A DNA stretch of 64,000 nucleotides from Sphingomonas sp. UV9 (GCF_004101245.1 NZ_SCIN01000001.1:62001-126000); one strand, 5' to 3'. Counted from the first letter of the stretch, positions 33,010-41,305 are shown. Notes: a model not told the origin generated them from the letters alone. Translations and numbers: made by a program.

Positions 33010-33918
33010 ATGGATCGCCTGTCCGCTTCCCGTGTCGCGATGCCGCCGCCCGCGGCGCGCGACGTGCTGGAACTGCTCAAGCCGGTCACCTGGTTTGCAC
33101 CGATCTGGGCGTTCCTGTGCGGGGTCGTGTCGTCGGGTGTTCCGCTCGGCGATCGCTGGCCGTTTATTCTTGGAGGTGCGCTGCTGACGGGGCCGCTGGT
33201 TTGCGGGACGAGCCAGGCGGCCAATGACTGGTTCGACCGCCATGTCGATGCGATCAACGAGCCGCTGCGCCCGATCCCGTCGGGGCGGATCGCCGGCACC
33301 TGGGGCTTGTGGATCGCGATCGCGGGCAGCCTGATATCGGCCGGGGTGGGGGCGGCGATGGGGCCGCTGGTGTTCGCGGCGACCGGCGTCGCGCTGGTTT
33401 GCGCCTGGGCGTATAGCGCGCCGCCATTCCGGTTCAAGGCGAGCGGGATCTGGGGGCCCGCGGTGGTCGCGCTGACCTATGAGGGGCTGACCTGGTTTAC
33501 CGGTGCGGCGGCGATGACGGGCGGCTGGCCCGACGCTGCGGTGCTGGTCATTCTCGGCCTCTACACAGCCGGCGCTCACGGCATCATGACGCTCAACGAC
33601 TTCAAGGCGGTCGAGGGGGATCGGTTGATGGGGTTGCGCTCGCTCCCGGTCGTGCTGGGGGTGAATCGCGCCGCCCGGCTGGCCTGTATCGTCATGGCGG
33701 TCCCGCAGGTCGCGGTGATCGGCCTGCTGGCGCTATGGGGGCACGGGCTTGTCGCGGTGATGGTCGCGGCGTTGCTGGCGGGGCAATTGGCGCTGATGGT
33801 GCGGCTGCTGCGCGATCCGCTAGGCAATACCCCGTGGTATAATGCGACCGGTACGACGCTTTATGTCCTCGGTATGCTGGCGTCGGCGTTCGGGCTCGGC
33901 GGAGTGGCAGGGTTGTGA
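33010..33918 (+). CDS. bchG: Bacteriochlorophyll synthase
   Basis: BchG is a UbiA-family prenyltransferase that esterifies bacteriochlorophyllide a with geranylgeranyl or phytyl diphosphate. The 302-residue protein has about eight or nine membrane helices. The prenyl-diphosphate Asp motif is NDWFDRHVDAINEP near residue 75. The second loop is NDFKAVEGDRLMGLRSLPV near residue 198. YSAPPFRFKASGIWG is also typical. The stop overlaps the next gene's GTG start. Confidence 0.95.
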   Translation: MDRLSASRVAMPPPAARDVLELLKPVTWFAPIWAFLCGVVSSGVPLGDRWPFILGGALLTGPLVCGTSQAANDWFDRHVDAINEPLRPIPSGRIAGTWGLWIAIAGSLISAGVGAAMGPLVFAATGVALVCAWAYSAPPFRFKASGIWGPAVVALTYEGLTWFTGAAAMTGGWPDAAVLVILGLYTAGAHGIMTLNDFKAVEGDRLMGLRSLPVVLGVNRAARLACIVMAVPQVAVIGLLALWGHGLVAVMVAALLAGQLALMVRLLRDPLGNTPWYNATGTTLYVLGMLASAFGLGGVAGL

Positions 33919-35306
33919 GCGCGGTCCCGCTCGGCTGGCTTGGTATCGTGCGGCTGGGGCTGGTGCAGAGCGCGATCGGCGCGATCGTGATGCTGGCGAC
34001 CTCGCTGCTGAACCGTGTGATGGTGGTGGAATATGCGCTCCCCGCGGCGCTCCCCGCCGGTCTGGTCGCCTGGCATTATGCGGTCCAATTGTCGCGACCG
34101 GTCTGGGGGCATGGTTCGGATCGCGGCGCGCGGCGGACCCCGTGGATCGTCGCGGGCATGGCGGTGCTTGCGCTCGGCGCCTTGCTCGCGGTCGGTGCAC
34201 TGCCGCTGCTCGCCGCACGCGCGCCCGGCGGGCTGGCGCTGGCGATTGCCGCGTTTGCGATGATCGGCATGGGCGTCGGCGCGGCGGGGACGTCGCTGCT
34301 TGCGTTGCTCGCGACCCGCGTCTCGCCCGAGCGGCGCGCGGCGGCGGCGGCGATCACCTGGATCATGATGGTCGCGGGGATCGCGGTGACGGCGGGGATA
34401 GCGGGGGCGTTGCTCGACCCCTTTTCCGCAGCGCGGCTGGCCCGGGTTGCGGCCGGCGTCGCGGGGTGCGCGTTCGTGCTGGCGGTGGTGGCGCTCCTTG
34501 GAGTCGAGGGGGCTGTGCCATCGAGGGGGCTTGCCACGCCGGTCGATGCGTCTCGGCCGGGGGAGCGTTCGGCTGCGCTGATGACGGCGTTGCAGACGAT
34601 CTGGGACGATGGCGAGGCGCGCCGTTTCACGCTCTTCGTCTTCGTCTCGATGCTGGCCTACGCGATGCAGGACCTGATCCTCGAGCCGTTCGCCGGGCTG
34701 GTCTTCGGGCTTGCGCCGGGTGCCTCGACACAGCTGGCCGGGGTGCAGCATGGCGGTGTGCTTGTCGGGATGATCGTCGCGGGGGTCGGCGGCGGGGCGT
34801 TTGGCGGCGGCGGGATTGCTGGCGGGATTGCCGGCGGGATTAACGCCGGGGAGGCGCGCGGGCTGCGCTGGTGGATCGTTGGCGGGTGTCTCGGGTCGGC
34901 GGCGGCGCTGGCGGGGCTCGCGCTGGCGGCGCAGATCGGGCCGGGATGGCCGCTGACCGCCAATGTCGCGCTGCTCGGCATGGCCAATGGCGTCTTCGCG
35001 GTCGCGGCGATCGGCGCGATGATGACGCTGGCAGGAAGCGTGCAGGCAGACGGGCGGAGGCAGGCGGGGCTCCGGATGGGCGTGTGGGGCGCGGCGCAGG
35101 CGATCGCCTTCGGTCTTGGCGGGCTGCTTGGCGCGGTGGGCGTCGATCTCGGGCGGAGCCGGATCGGGTCACCCGCCACCGTCTTCACTTTGGTCTTCCT
35201 GGTCGAGGCGCTGGTCTTCGTCGTCGCCGCGGGGCTGGCGATGCGCAGGCCCGGTCGCCAGCAGCGGCTGTCGCGACGCGCGCGCGCGCGGGAGGCGGCG
35301 GCATGA
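33915..35306 (+). CDS. PucC-family transporter-like assembly protein
   Basis: This 463-residue MFS-type protein belongs to the PucC/LhaA (BCD) family. It shows LATSLLNRVMVVEYALPA, HGSDRGARRTPWI and LAYAMQDLILEPFAGLVFG. In other phototrophs a homologue between bchG and bchP is called bch2, orf428 or pucC. The start is a GTG overlapping the bchG stop. A glycine-rich loop with an imperfect repeat (GGGGIAGGIAGGI) interrupts the region before helix 8. No LH2 genes are visible, so it may support LH1 assembly or pigment delivery. Confidence 0.88.
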   Translation: MSAVPLGWLGIVRLGLVQSAIGAIVMLATSLLNRVMVVEYALPAALPAGLVAWHYAVQLSRPVWGHGSDRGARRTPWIVAGMAVLALGALLAVGALPLLAARAPGGLALAIAAFAMIGMGVGAAGTSLLALLATRVSPERRAAAAAITWIMMVAGIAVTAGIAGALLDPFSAARLARVAAGVAGCAFVLAVVALLGVEGAVPSRGLATPVDASRPGERSAALMTALQTIWDDGEARRFTLFVFVSMLAYAMQDLILEPFAGLVFGLAPGASTQLAGVQHGGVLVGMIVAGVGGGAFGGGGIAGGIAGGINAGEARGLRWWIVGGCLGSAAALAGLALAAQIGPGWPLTANVALLGMANGVFAVAAIGAMMTLAGSVQADGRRQAGLRMGVWGAAQAIAFGLGGLLGAVGVDLGRSRIGSPATVFTLVFLVEALVFVVAAGLAMRRPGRQQRLSRRARAREAAA

Positions 35307-36487
35307 CGACCTATGACTGCGTCGTCGTCGGCGGCGGCCCGGCAGGCGCGACCGCCGCGACCGAACTCGCGCGGGCCGGGCGATCGGTGCTGCTGCTCGA
35401 TCGCGCGGGCCGGATCAAGCCGTGCGGCGGCGCCATCCCGCCGCGGTTGATCCACGATTTCGCAATCCCCGACCATCTGATCGTCGGGCGTGCACGAACC
35501 GCGCGGATGATCGCGCCGTCGCGGCGTACGGTCGACATGCCGGTCGATCCGAGCGGCGCGGGCGGCTATGTCGGCATGGTCGACCGCGACACGTTCGACG
35601 AGTGGTTGCGTGACCGTGCCGCCGGGCAGGGCGCGGAACGGCGCACCGGGCGGTTCGATGCGATCGTCCGCGACCGCGATGGCGGCGCGCAGGTCTGCTA
35701 TACCGATGACGAGGGCGATCATCGCGTCCGCGCGCGCTGCGTAATCGGCGCGGATGGCGCCCGGTCGCGCGTCGCCCAGGCGCTGTTCGCCGATGCGGTG
35801 CGCAACCCGTGCGTCTTTGCCTACCACGAGGTGATCCGCATGCCGCAGCCCGGCACCGCGACGTTCGACCGCGCACGGTGCGACGTCTTCTATCAAGCCG
35901 AATTCTCGCCCGATTTCTACGCCTGGCTGTTCCCACACGGCGACACTGCGAGCATCGGCGTCGGCAGTGCGCACAAGGGGCATGGTCTGCGCGACGCGAC
36001 CAGCCGGTTACGCGCGCGGCTCGGACTCGAGTCGTGCGTGACGCTGCGTCGCGAGGGCGCGCCGATCCCGCTGCGCCCGTTGCGGCGATGGGACAATGGC
36101 CGCGACGTGCTGGTGGTCGGCGATGCCGCGGGGGCGGTCGCGCCGGCGTCGGGTGAGGGGCTCTATTACGCGATGCTGTCCGCGCGGTTCGCCGCCGAGG
36201 CGGTCGAAGTCTTCCTTGCCAGCGGCGACCCCAGGGCGCTCGGCGCGGCGCGGCGGCGGTTCATGCGCGCGCACGGGCTGGTGTTCCGGATCCTCGCGAT
36301 CATGCAGCATTTCTGGTACCGCGACGATCGCCGCCGCGAGCGGTTCGTGGCGATGTGCGCCGATGCCGACGTCCAGCATTTGACCTGGCACGCCTATATG
36401 AACAAGCGGCTGATCTATGCGCGTCCGCTCGCCTATGTGCGGATATTCGTCAAGGACATGCGGCATCTGCTGCAGACGGCGAGTTGA
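35303..36487 (+). CDS. bchP: Geranylgeranyl bacteriochlorophyll reductase
   Basis: BchP reduces the geranylgeranyl tail of bacteriochlorophyll to phytyl using NADPH and FAD. The FAD motif is VVVGGGPAGATAATELARAG at the start. KPCGGAIPPRLI, GADGARSRVA and GDAAGAVAPASGEGLYYAM follow, all typical. The end KRLIYARPLAYVRIFVKDM is also conserved. The 394-residue protein starts at the ATG overlapping the preceding stop. tspO follows after six bases. Confidence 0.95.
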   Translation: MTTYDCVVVGGGPAGATAATELARAGRSVLLLDRAGRIKPCGGAIPPRLIHDFAIPDHLIVGRARTARMIAPSRRTVDMPVDPSGAGGYVGMVDRDTFDEWLRDRAAGQGAERRTGRFDAIVRDRDGGAQVCYTDDEGDHRVRARCVIGADGARSRVAQALFADAVRNPCVFAYHEVIRMPQPGTATFDRARCDVFYQAEFSPDFYAWLFPHGDTASIGVGSAHKGHGLRDATSRLRARLGLESCVTLRREGAPIPLRPLRRWDNGRDVLVVGDAAGAVAPASGEGLYYAMLSARFAAEAVEVFLASGDPRALGAARRRFMRAHGLVFRILAIMQHFWYRDDRRRERFVAMCADADVQHLTWHAYMNKRLIYARPLAYVRIFVKDMRHLLQTAS

Positions 36488-36493
36488 TGCGCG

Positions 36494-36976
36494 GTGGATA
36501 GGGTGTGGATCTTTCCGGTGTGCATCGCAGCGTTGCTGGCGATGCTCGTGGCGCTGGTGGGCGCGACGATCATCGACACCGGATCCTGGTATGGCGGTTT
36601 GCTCAAGCCGCACTGGGCTCCGCCCGACGCCGCCTATGGGCTGGCCTGGACCGCGATCTACAGTTGTACGGCGTTGGCGGGCGTGACGGGGTGGCGGGCG
36701 ATTGCGGGGTGGCGCGAGCGTGAATGGCTGCTCGGACTGTTTGCGGGCAACGGGTTTCTCAGCATCTTGTGGAGCCTCGTCTTCTTTCGACTCCAGCGGC
36801 CCGACTGGGCGGTCGCGGAAATAGTCGTGCTCTGGGTGTCGATCCTGGCGCTGATCGTCGTGCTGGCCCGGCATTCGCGGCCTGCGGCAGCGCTGTTGCT
36901 GCCTTATCTGCTGTGGGTGGGGTTCGCGGGCTACCTCAATCTGGCGATCGTCCAGCTCAACGGGCCCTTTCCCTGA
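36494..36976 (+). CDS. tspO: TspO/MBR tryptophan-rich sensory protein
   Basis: TspO is a five-helix membrane protein that binds porphyrins. In Rhodobacter sphaeroides it negatively modulates photosynthesis gene expression under oxygen. The 160 residues contain the family segments WYGGLLKPHWAPPDAAYGLAW, NGFLSILWSLVFFRLQRP and LLPYLLWVGFAGYLNLAIVQLN, in pieces. The start is a GTG. Its position in the bchG-bchP operon suggests control by the same PpsR site. Confidence 0.92.
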   Translation: MDRVWIFPVCIAALLAMLVALVGATIIDTGSWYGGLLKPHWAPPDAAYGLAWTAIYSCTALAGVTGWRAIAGWREREWLLGLFAGNGFLSILWSLVFFRLQRPDWAVAEIVVLWVSILALIVVLARHSRPAAALLLPYLLWVGFAGYLNLAIVQLNGPFP

Positions 36977-36981
36977 CCTGG

Positions 36982-37221
36982 TTGTTCGCCAGCGGGCACG
37001 CGGTCGATATCGTGCTGGGGGTGATCGGCCTCGAACTTCTCTGGTTGCGACGTCAGGGGTGGAGCATGGCGACCGCGGGGCTTCGGCTGGCGCCGGGCAT
37101 GCTGATGCTGTTCGCGCTGCGCGCCGCGCTGACCGGGCTCGACTGGCGCTGGATCGCGGTGCCGCTCATCGCGTCGCTACCGGTCCATCTCCTTGATCTC
37201 GCGCGGACGGCGCGGGGGTAG
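36982..37221 (+). CDS. Small membrane protein after tspO
   Basis: A frame of 79 residues from a TTG at 36982 follows the tspO stop by five bases. It has three hydrophobic stretches: ASGHAVDIVLGVIGLELLWL, APGMLMLFALRAALTG and WRWIAVPLIASLPVHLLDLA. I do not know the family. I recall similar short membrane ORFs at this position in sphingomonad clusters. The tight spacing and an intact frame ending just before a strong hairpin support it. Confidence 0.6.
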   Translation: MFASGHAVDIVLGVIGLELLWLRRQGWSMATAGLRLAPGMLMLFALRAALTGLDWRWIAVPLIASLPVHLLDLARTARG

Positions 37222-37281
37222 ATGTCGGCTATTTCGGCGCGCGGGACCCGCCCTGGCGTTACGGACGCGGACCTTTTCCCG

Positions 37282-37324
37282 GCCCCACCGGTGCTGCGAT
37301 CGGTGCGAGCGGGACCGGTGGGGC
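37282..37324. terminator. Terminator between the bchG operon and the cytochrome gene
   Basis: GCCCCACCGGT at 37282-37292 pairs perfectly with ACCGGTGGGGC at 37314-37324 around a 21-base loop, between two convergent genes. A TTTTCCC stretch precedes it and GGTTTTG follows, so it could act in both directions. Confidence 0.65.
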
Positions 37325-37341
37325 AGAAGCGGCGGTTTTGC

Positions 37342-37896
37342 TCAGCCCCCGGCTTGCAGATAGGCGATCACGTCGGCGCGCTTCTGCGGATCAGGAATGC
37401 CCGGGAACGCCATCTTGGTACCCGGGACGACGCGTTGCGGCTTTTCGAGATACTGGAACAGCTTTTCGGGGGTCCAGGTAATTCCGCTATTCTTGTTGGC
37501 GGCGGAATAGGTGTAGCCGGCGACCGTGCCCGCGGCCCGGCCGACCACTTCATGCAGAGAGGGGCCGATCTTGTTCACGCCAGCCTCGACCGCGTGACAG
37601 GTCTTGCACGTGATGAACGCGGTTTTCCCCTTGGCGGCATCGCCCGTGTAGCCGGCAAAAGTGACGCCGCTGAGCGTGTCGACATTGTCGGCTGCCGGAG
37701 CGGCGGCCGACGCGGTTGCCGTCGGCGTCGCAGCCGAAGCCGCGGCGTTCGCGGTAGCGGCCTCCGGCGTGGCGGCAGCGGTCTCGCGCGCGGCGGGCTC
37801 CTCGGGCGCCTTTTTCGAGCAGGCGGTGAGCGCCGTTGCCGAAAGCGCGACGCAAAGGGCGACATGTCCAAACCGAATCGTGGATGCTGATTTCAT
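37342..37896 (-). CDS. Membrane-linked c-type cytochrome (cytochrome c2/cy type)
   Basis: The 184-residue protein has a signal peptide with a probable lipobox (ALTAC near residue 27). An Ala/Pro/Thr-rich tether of about 45 residues follows, then a class I cytochrome c domain. The haem site is CKTCH, with KIGPSLHEVVGR, GITWTPEKLFQYLEKP and the axial Met in GTKMAFPGI. This build resembles tethered electron carriers that link cytochrome bc1 to the reaction centre. A PpsR palindrome 52 bases upstream and its place at the cluster edge support that role. An AGGAG ribosome site precedes the ATG. Confidence 0.88.
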   Translation of the reverse strand: MKSASTIRFGHVALCVALSATALTACSKKAPEEPAARETAAATPEAATANAAASAATPTATASAAAPAADNVDTLSGVTFAGYTGDAAKGKTAFITCKTCHAVEAGVNKIGPSLHEVVGRAAGTVAGYTYSAANKNSGITWTPEKLFQYLEKPQRVVPGTKMAFPGIPDPQKRADVIAYLQAGG

Positions 37897-37947
37897 AATC
37901 CTGCTCCTCTCGACCAACCCCGCGGTCCGCTATGGCGGGCCATGGCA

Positions 37948-37965
37948 TGTCTAATATTCCAGACA
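37948..37965. promoter_or_regulatory. PpsR operator before the cytochrome c gene
   Basis: TGTCTAATATTCCAGACA fits TGT-N12-ACA exactly and is palindromic at its outer six bases on each side. It lies 52-69 bases upstream of the cytochrome start. On the minus strand TAGACA could serve as -35, with CATAGC 16 bases later. Confidence 0.75.
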
Positions 37966-38202
37966 TGGGCTATCGTCCAATATTTTGTTTGAGAGCGTCG
38001 GCGGATTTGCGGGTCGAGCAGCGGAAATGCGCTGGACCGTTCATGGGTCTTGAAGGGAAGAGAGGCGCCGTAGCGAGATCCTGCGCGACGAAATTGCTCA
38101 CCGCAACGAACGGTCCAAGTCGTGACCTGCTGCCCGTTTCCTGGACCGTTTCGAGCTAAAGCATTCCAGTTTGGAGCTGAGGGTCAAATATTGGTGTGAG
38201 CA
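37966..38202. other. Gene-free stretch with TGGACCGTT repeats
   Basis: No convincing gene is visible between the cytochrome promoter and the transposase remnant. TGGACCGTTC at 38033-38042 is repeated inverted at 38108-38117, and TGGACCGTT recurs directly at 38142-38150. These may be ends of a decayed mobile element. Base composition is less GC-rich than the neighbours. Confidence 0.45.
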
Positions 38203-38371
38203 TTGAAGAGATCGAAGTTCAGCGAGGCGCAGATCGCGTGAGCGTTGAACGAAGCCGAGGGTGGCAAGACGATCGGTGAGGTCTGTCGGAAGGCGGGGAT
38301 CGGCGACGCGACATTCTACGCCCGGCGCGAGAAGTATGCAGGGCTGATGCCATCGGAGATGCGACGGCTGC
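38203..38371 (+). pseudogene. IS3-family transposase OrfA remnant
   Basis: In one frame the sequence reads KRSKFSEAQIA, stop, then ALNEAEGGKTIGEVCRKAG and ATFYARREKYAGLMPSEMRRL. This is the start of an IS3-family (IS407-like) OrfA with its helix-turn-helix. It has a TTG where the ATG should be and an in-frame TGA at codon 13. The second half of OrfA and all of OrfB are missing. It is joined directly to the fucosidase tail at about 38371. Confidence 0.8.
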
Positions 38372-38626
38372 GACACCGGCGATGGGCCGGCCGCGCCGGG
38401 TGCCTGGGGCGTCACCACGCAGCGCGGCAAGACGGTGTACGTCCATCTGATGCGCGAGCATGGCGGGCAGGTGATGCTGCCGATCAAGGGCGCCGTCGCG
38501 TCCGCCCGGTTGTTCGACGGCGGCGCAGGGGTCAAGGTGGCGACGAGCAACGGACAGGTCACGCTGTCCGGCTTGCCGGCGCTCGGCAGTGCGCGGGATC
38601 AGATCGTCGCGCTCACGATGCGCTGA
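38372..38626 (+). pseudogene. C-terminal remnant of a probable alpha-L-fucosidase
   Basis: The frame starts inside the junction and reads PGAWGVTTQRGKTVYVHL, then MLPIKGAVASARLFDGGAGV and LPALGSARDQIVALTMR before a TGA. This looks like the C-terminal beta-sandwich of a GH29 alpha-L-fucosidase. Only 84 codons remain and no start is present. The fucose catabolic genes beside it support the call. A rearrangement involving the IS element probably removed the rest. Confidence 0.6.
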
Positions 38627-38641
38627 AGCCGGACTGACGCC

Positions 38642-38665
38642 GACCCGTTTTGCTACAGGCGGGTC
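38642..38665. terminator. Small hairpin between the fucosidase remnant and the IclR gene
   Basis: GACCCG at 38642-38647 pairs with CGGGTC at 38660-38665 around TTTTGCTACAGG. It sits four bases past the IclR stop on the minus strand and can end that transcript. The stem is short. Confidence 0.45.
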
Positions 38666-38668
38666 GCC

Positions 38669-39484
38669 TCAGGCGTCGCGCGGCGGTTGCCAGCCCAGGG
38701 CGATCGATATCCGCTGGCTGGTCTGCTTCAACTCCGCACACGCTTCCTCGATCGACACGAGTTGCGATCCGTCGATCAACTCCAGGAACGGCACGGTCAG
38801 CGCCGCCAGCAACTCGCCGTCGAAGCCGAATATCGGGCAGCTGATGTCGGTGACGCCCCGCGTCACCGGGCTTTCGCGCAGGCCGTGGCCCTGGGTACGG
38901 ACCTTCTGGAGCGTCTTGGCCAGCGCGGCCTGTCCGACCGGCTCCTTGCGCAACGCCGACGCGCGCGCGAGTAGCCGTTCGGCCGCATCCTCGGGCGTGA
39001 AGGCGAGGATGACGCTGCCCGAGCAACTGCGGACCAGATCGATCGACGCACCGACGCGCAGCGCGAAGCCGCGCACGCCGGGATTTTCCTCGCGCGCGAT
39101 GACGAGGCCTTCGGCGCGCTGCACCACCACGAGATGGCACGACTGGCCGATCGCCGCGGCGAGCATCTGCATCTCGGGCTGCGCGGTGACCACCAGCTTG
39201 CGCGCTGGCGTGGCGCGATAGGCGACGTCGAGGAACTTGTAGGTCACGGTGTAGCGGTCCGTGACCTTGGATTTCTGCAGATAGCCTGCCTCTTCCATGA
39301 CCACGACGATACGGAACAGTTCGCCGAGCGACCGTTTCAGCGCGGTCGCCATCTCGCTGGCCAGCAACCCTTGCGGATTGTTGGCGAGCAGCTCGATGAT
39401 CAGGAACGCCTTGTCGAGCGCGGGCGCATTGTAGCTGCCCTTGCGTTGCGCCGGTTCGCCGTCCTGCTTCGCCATAGTTTCCAT
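38669..39484 (-). CDS. IclR-family regulator of the fucose genes
   Basis: IclR regulators combine an N-terminal winged helix and a C-terminal effector-binding domain. Here the winged helix is seen in ALDKAFLIIELLANNPQGLL and the MATALKRSLGELFRIVVVME stretch. The effector domain covers SCHLVVVQRAEGLVIAREEN and GVTDISCPIFGFDGELLAAL. The start is the ATG at 39484 (METMAKQDG); ATGs at 39475 and 39505 are alternatives. It lies at the edge of a sugar-acid operon, where IclR members commonly repress until an intermediate binds. Confidence 0.88.
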   Translation of the reverse strand: METMAKQDGEPAQRKGSYNAPALDKAFLIIELLANNPQGLLASEMATALKRSLGELFRIVVVMEEAGYLQKSKVTDRYTVTYKFLDVAYRATPARKLVVTAQPEMQMLAAAIGQSCHLVVVQRAEGLVIAREENPGVRGFALRVGASIDLVRSCSGSVILAFTPEDAAERLLARASALRKEPVGQAALAKTLQKVRTQGHGLRESPVTRGVTDISCPIFGFDGELLAALTVPFLELIDGSQLVSIEEACAELKQTSQRISIALGWQPPRDA

Positions 39485-39572
39485 CGACCCCGGTTCTGAA
39501 CGCAAAGCCTAGCGGCAATCGCCTTGCCAAGGAAGGCCCGCGCCCCGTCCCGCGTGCGCGTCGGCCCCGCGA

Positions 39573-40586
39573 TCAGATGGTGACGATCGCCTTCAAGACA
39601 TCCTCCTGTCGGGCGATCAGCGCCGGGATTTCACGCGGCGCATCGTCGAGATCGACCCGGTCGGTCAGGAACCGGTCGGCGGGTATCGAGCCGTTGCGGA
39701 TCGAGGCGATGACATGATCGAAGTCGGCCGCGAGCGCGTTGCGGCTGGCGAGCAAGGTCGTCTCGCGCTTGTGGAATTCGGGGTCGGCGAAGACCAGATC
39801 GTCGAGGCACAGGCCGACCAGCACATAGGTGCCGGCGTTGGCGACGTTGAACAGGCCCGCCTTCATCGCCTGGATACTGCCGGTAGCGTCGAAGACATAG
39901 TCGAACATCTCGCCGTCGGTCAGCCGCGCCAGGTCGGCGGCCGCATCCGGGCCGGCGACGATGCCGCCGTCGAAACCGAACCGCTCGGCGGCGGTCGCGA
40001 GCCGCTTGGCGCTACGATCGAGCAGCGTCACGGACGCGGCGCCGGCGATCCTGGCGAACAGCGCGCAACCGATGCCGATCGGACCCGCTCCGGTGACCAG
40101 CACGCGCGTGCCCGGCTCGATCGCGGCGCGGCGGACCGCGTGCGCGCCGATCGCGAGAAATTCGACCATCGCCGCCTGGTCGACGGTCAGGCCGTCGGTC
40201 TTCACGATCGAGCCGACCGGCACCGCGAGGAATTCGGTCATGCCGCCATCGGCATGCACGCCGAGCACGCTGATCCGCGCGCAGCAATTGGGTCGACCCC
40301 GCCGGCATGCGACGCACGTCCCGCAGGCGATGTACGGATTGACCGTCACGATCTGGCCGGGCGTCAGGCCGCTGTCCGCGGGCGCCTCGACCACCTCGCC
40401 GGCGAGTTCGTGGCCGATCAGGCGCGGATAGGTGAAGAACGGCTGGCTGCCGTCGAAGATGTGATAGTCGGTGCCGCAGATGCCGACCCGCCGCATCCGC
40501 AGCAGCACCTGGCCCTCGCCGGCCTGTGGCGCCGGACGGTCCTCGATGCGCGCCGCGTTGGGCGCCGTGCAGACCAATGCCTTCAT
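39573..40586 (-). CDS. Zinc-dependent medium-chain dehydrogenase
   Basis: The 337-residue MDR protein has the catalytic zinc region CGTDYHIFDGSQPFF with GHELAGEV and the structural zinc cysteines CGTCVACRRGRPNCC. The Rossmann motif is VLVTGAGPIGIGCA. It resembles L-threonine/sorbitol dehydrogenase-type sugar or sugar-acid dehydrogenases. Its exact substrate cannot be told from sequence; L-fucose, a related L-sugar or a sugar acid fits the context. It is transcribed away from the main operon and shares the 173-base intergenic region with the mutarotase gene. Confidence 0.8.
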   Translation of the reverse strand: MKALVCTAPNAARIEDRPAPQAGEGQVLLRMRRVGICGTDYHIFDGSQPFFTYPRLIGHELAGEVVEAPADSGLTPGQIVTVNPYIACGTCVACRRGRPNCCARISVLGVHADGGMTEFLAVPVGSIVKTDGLTVDQAAMVEFLAIGAHAVRRAAIEPGTRVLVTGAGPIGIGCALFARIAGAASVTLLDRSAKRLATAAERFGFDGGIVAGPDAAADLARLTDGEMFDYVFDATGSIQAMKAGLFNVANAGTYVLVGLCLDDLVFADPEFHKRETTLLASRNALAADFDHVIASIRNGSIPADRFLTDRVDLDDAPREIPALIARQEDVLKAIVTI

Positions 40587-40663
40587 CGCTGTCCTCCAAG
40601 ATCGTTTTGCGGCGTCGACCGGCTATTGGCCTGGCCAGCAGCCGGGCTCGCAGGGTTCGTCGA

Positions 40664-40691
40664 TTGACGCTGCATGATACGGCTATATCAT
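40664..40691 (+). promoter_or_regulatory. Promoter with overlapping palindrome before the mutarotase gene
   Basis: TTGACG at 40664-40669 and TATCAT at 40686-40691 are spaced by 16 bases. The palindrome TGATA-N6-TATCA at 40675-40690 lies over the spacer and -10. It is a good candidate operator for the IclR protein encoded nearby. It lies in the divergent region and could control both directions. Confidence 0.5.
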
Positions 40692-40759
40692 ATGTGCAAT
40701 TGAAATTCGAATGTGCGGCTCGGATTGCTGCGGGTTCGGGGTCGAAACAGGAGAGAAGA

Positions 40760-41098
40760 ATGACTCGCCGCGTGTGTTTCGCGCTCGATCTGGTCGACGA
40801 CGCAGATCTGATTGCCGCGTATGAATCCGCCCACGCACCCGGCGCGGTCTGGCCCGAAGTGACGCAGGGGATCCGCGCGAAGGGGTTTCTCGACATGGAG
40901 ATCTGGCGCGCGGCGGATCGCCTGTTCATGATCGCCGACGTCGCCGAAGACTGGCCGCGCGACCTCGACGCGGAAGGCAAGGCGATCGACGCGCGCTGGG
41001 AAGCGGCGATGGATCGCTTCCAGCGACCGCTGGCCTGCGCGGAGGACGGTGAGAAATGGGTGCCGATGCACCGCATCTACGCGCTGGGCGACCAGTGA
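40760..41098 (+). CDS. L-rhamnose/L-fucose mutarotase-like protein
   Basis: The 112-residue protein belongs to the RhaM/FucU-like mutarotase (DUF718) family. RVCFALDLVDDADLIAAYES, HAPGAVWPEVTQGIRAKGFL and the DMEIWRAADRLFMIAD segment fit. The active-site-type His and Tyr (AYESAH) are present. These enzymes interconvert alpha and beta anomers of L-sugars. In this operon L-fucose is the likely substrate. An AGGAGAGAAG ribosome site precedes the ATG. Confidence 0.85.
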   Translation: MTRRVCFALDLVDDADLIAAYESAHAPGAVWPEVTQGIRAKGFLDMEIWRAADRLFMIADVAEDWPRDLDAEGKAIDARWEAAMDRFQRPLACAEDGEKWVPMHRIYALGDQ

Positions 41099-41305
41099 GC
41101 CTAGCGTCAACGCCACGCTTCATCCCATCGGCGCCTCCCACCGGCCATTCCACCCGGGCAAGAGGTTGACTTGCTAAACCCCAAGCGCTTCGGTAGCTCT
41201 CGCTTGTGAAAAGATAATCTCGTTTGCGTGGGTGCGGTAGCCCGCAGTTGCGCGTTCGACGATGGTCCCGGCGGCCGTCGCAACGACAGACACTGGAGAG
41301 ACAGG

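Noticed and set aside
31411..33579. A 722-residue minus-strand frame
   Set aside because: It covers the antisense of ppsR and bchG and shows shadow composition only.
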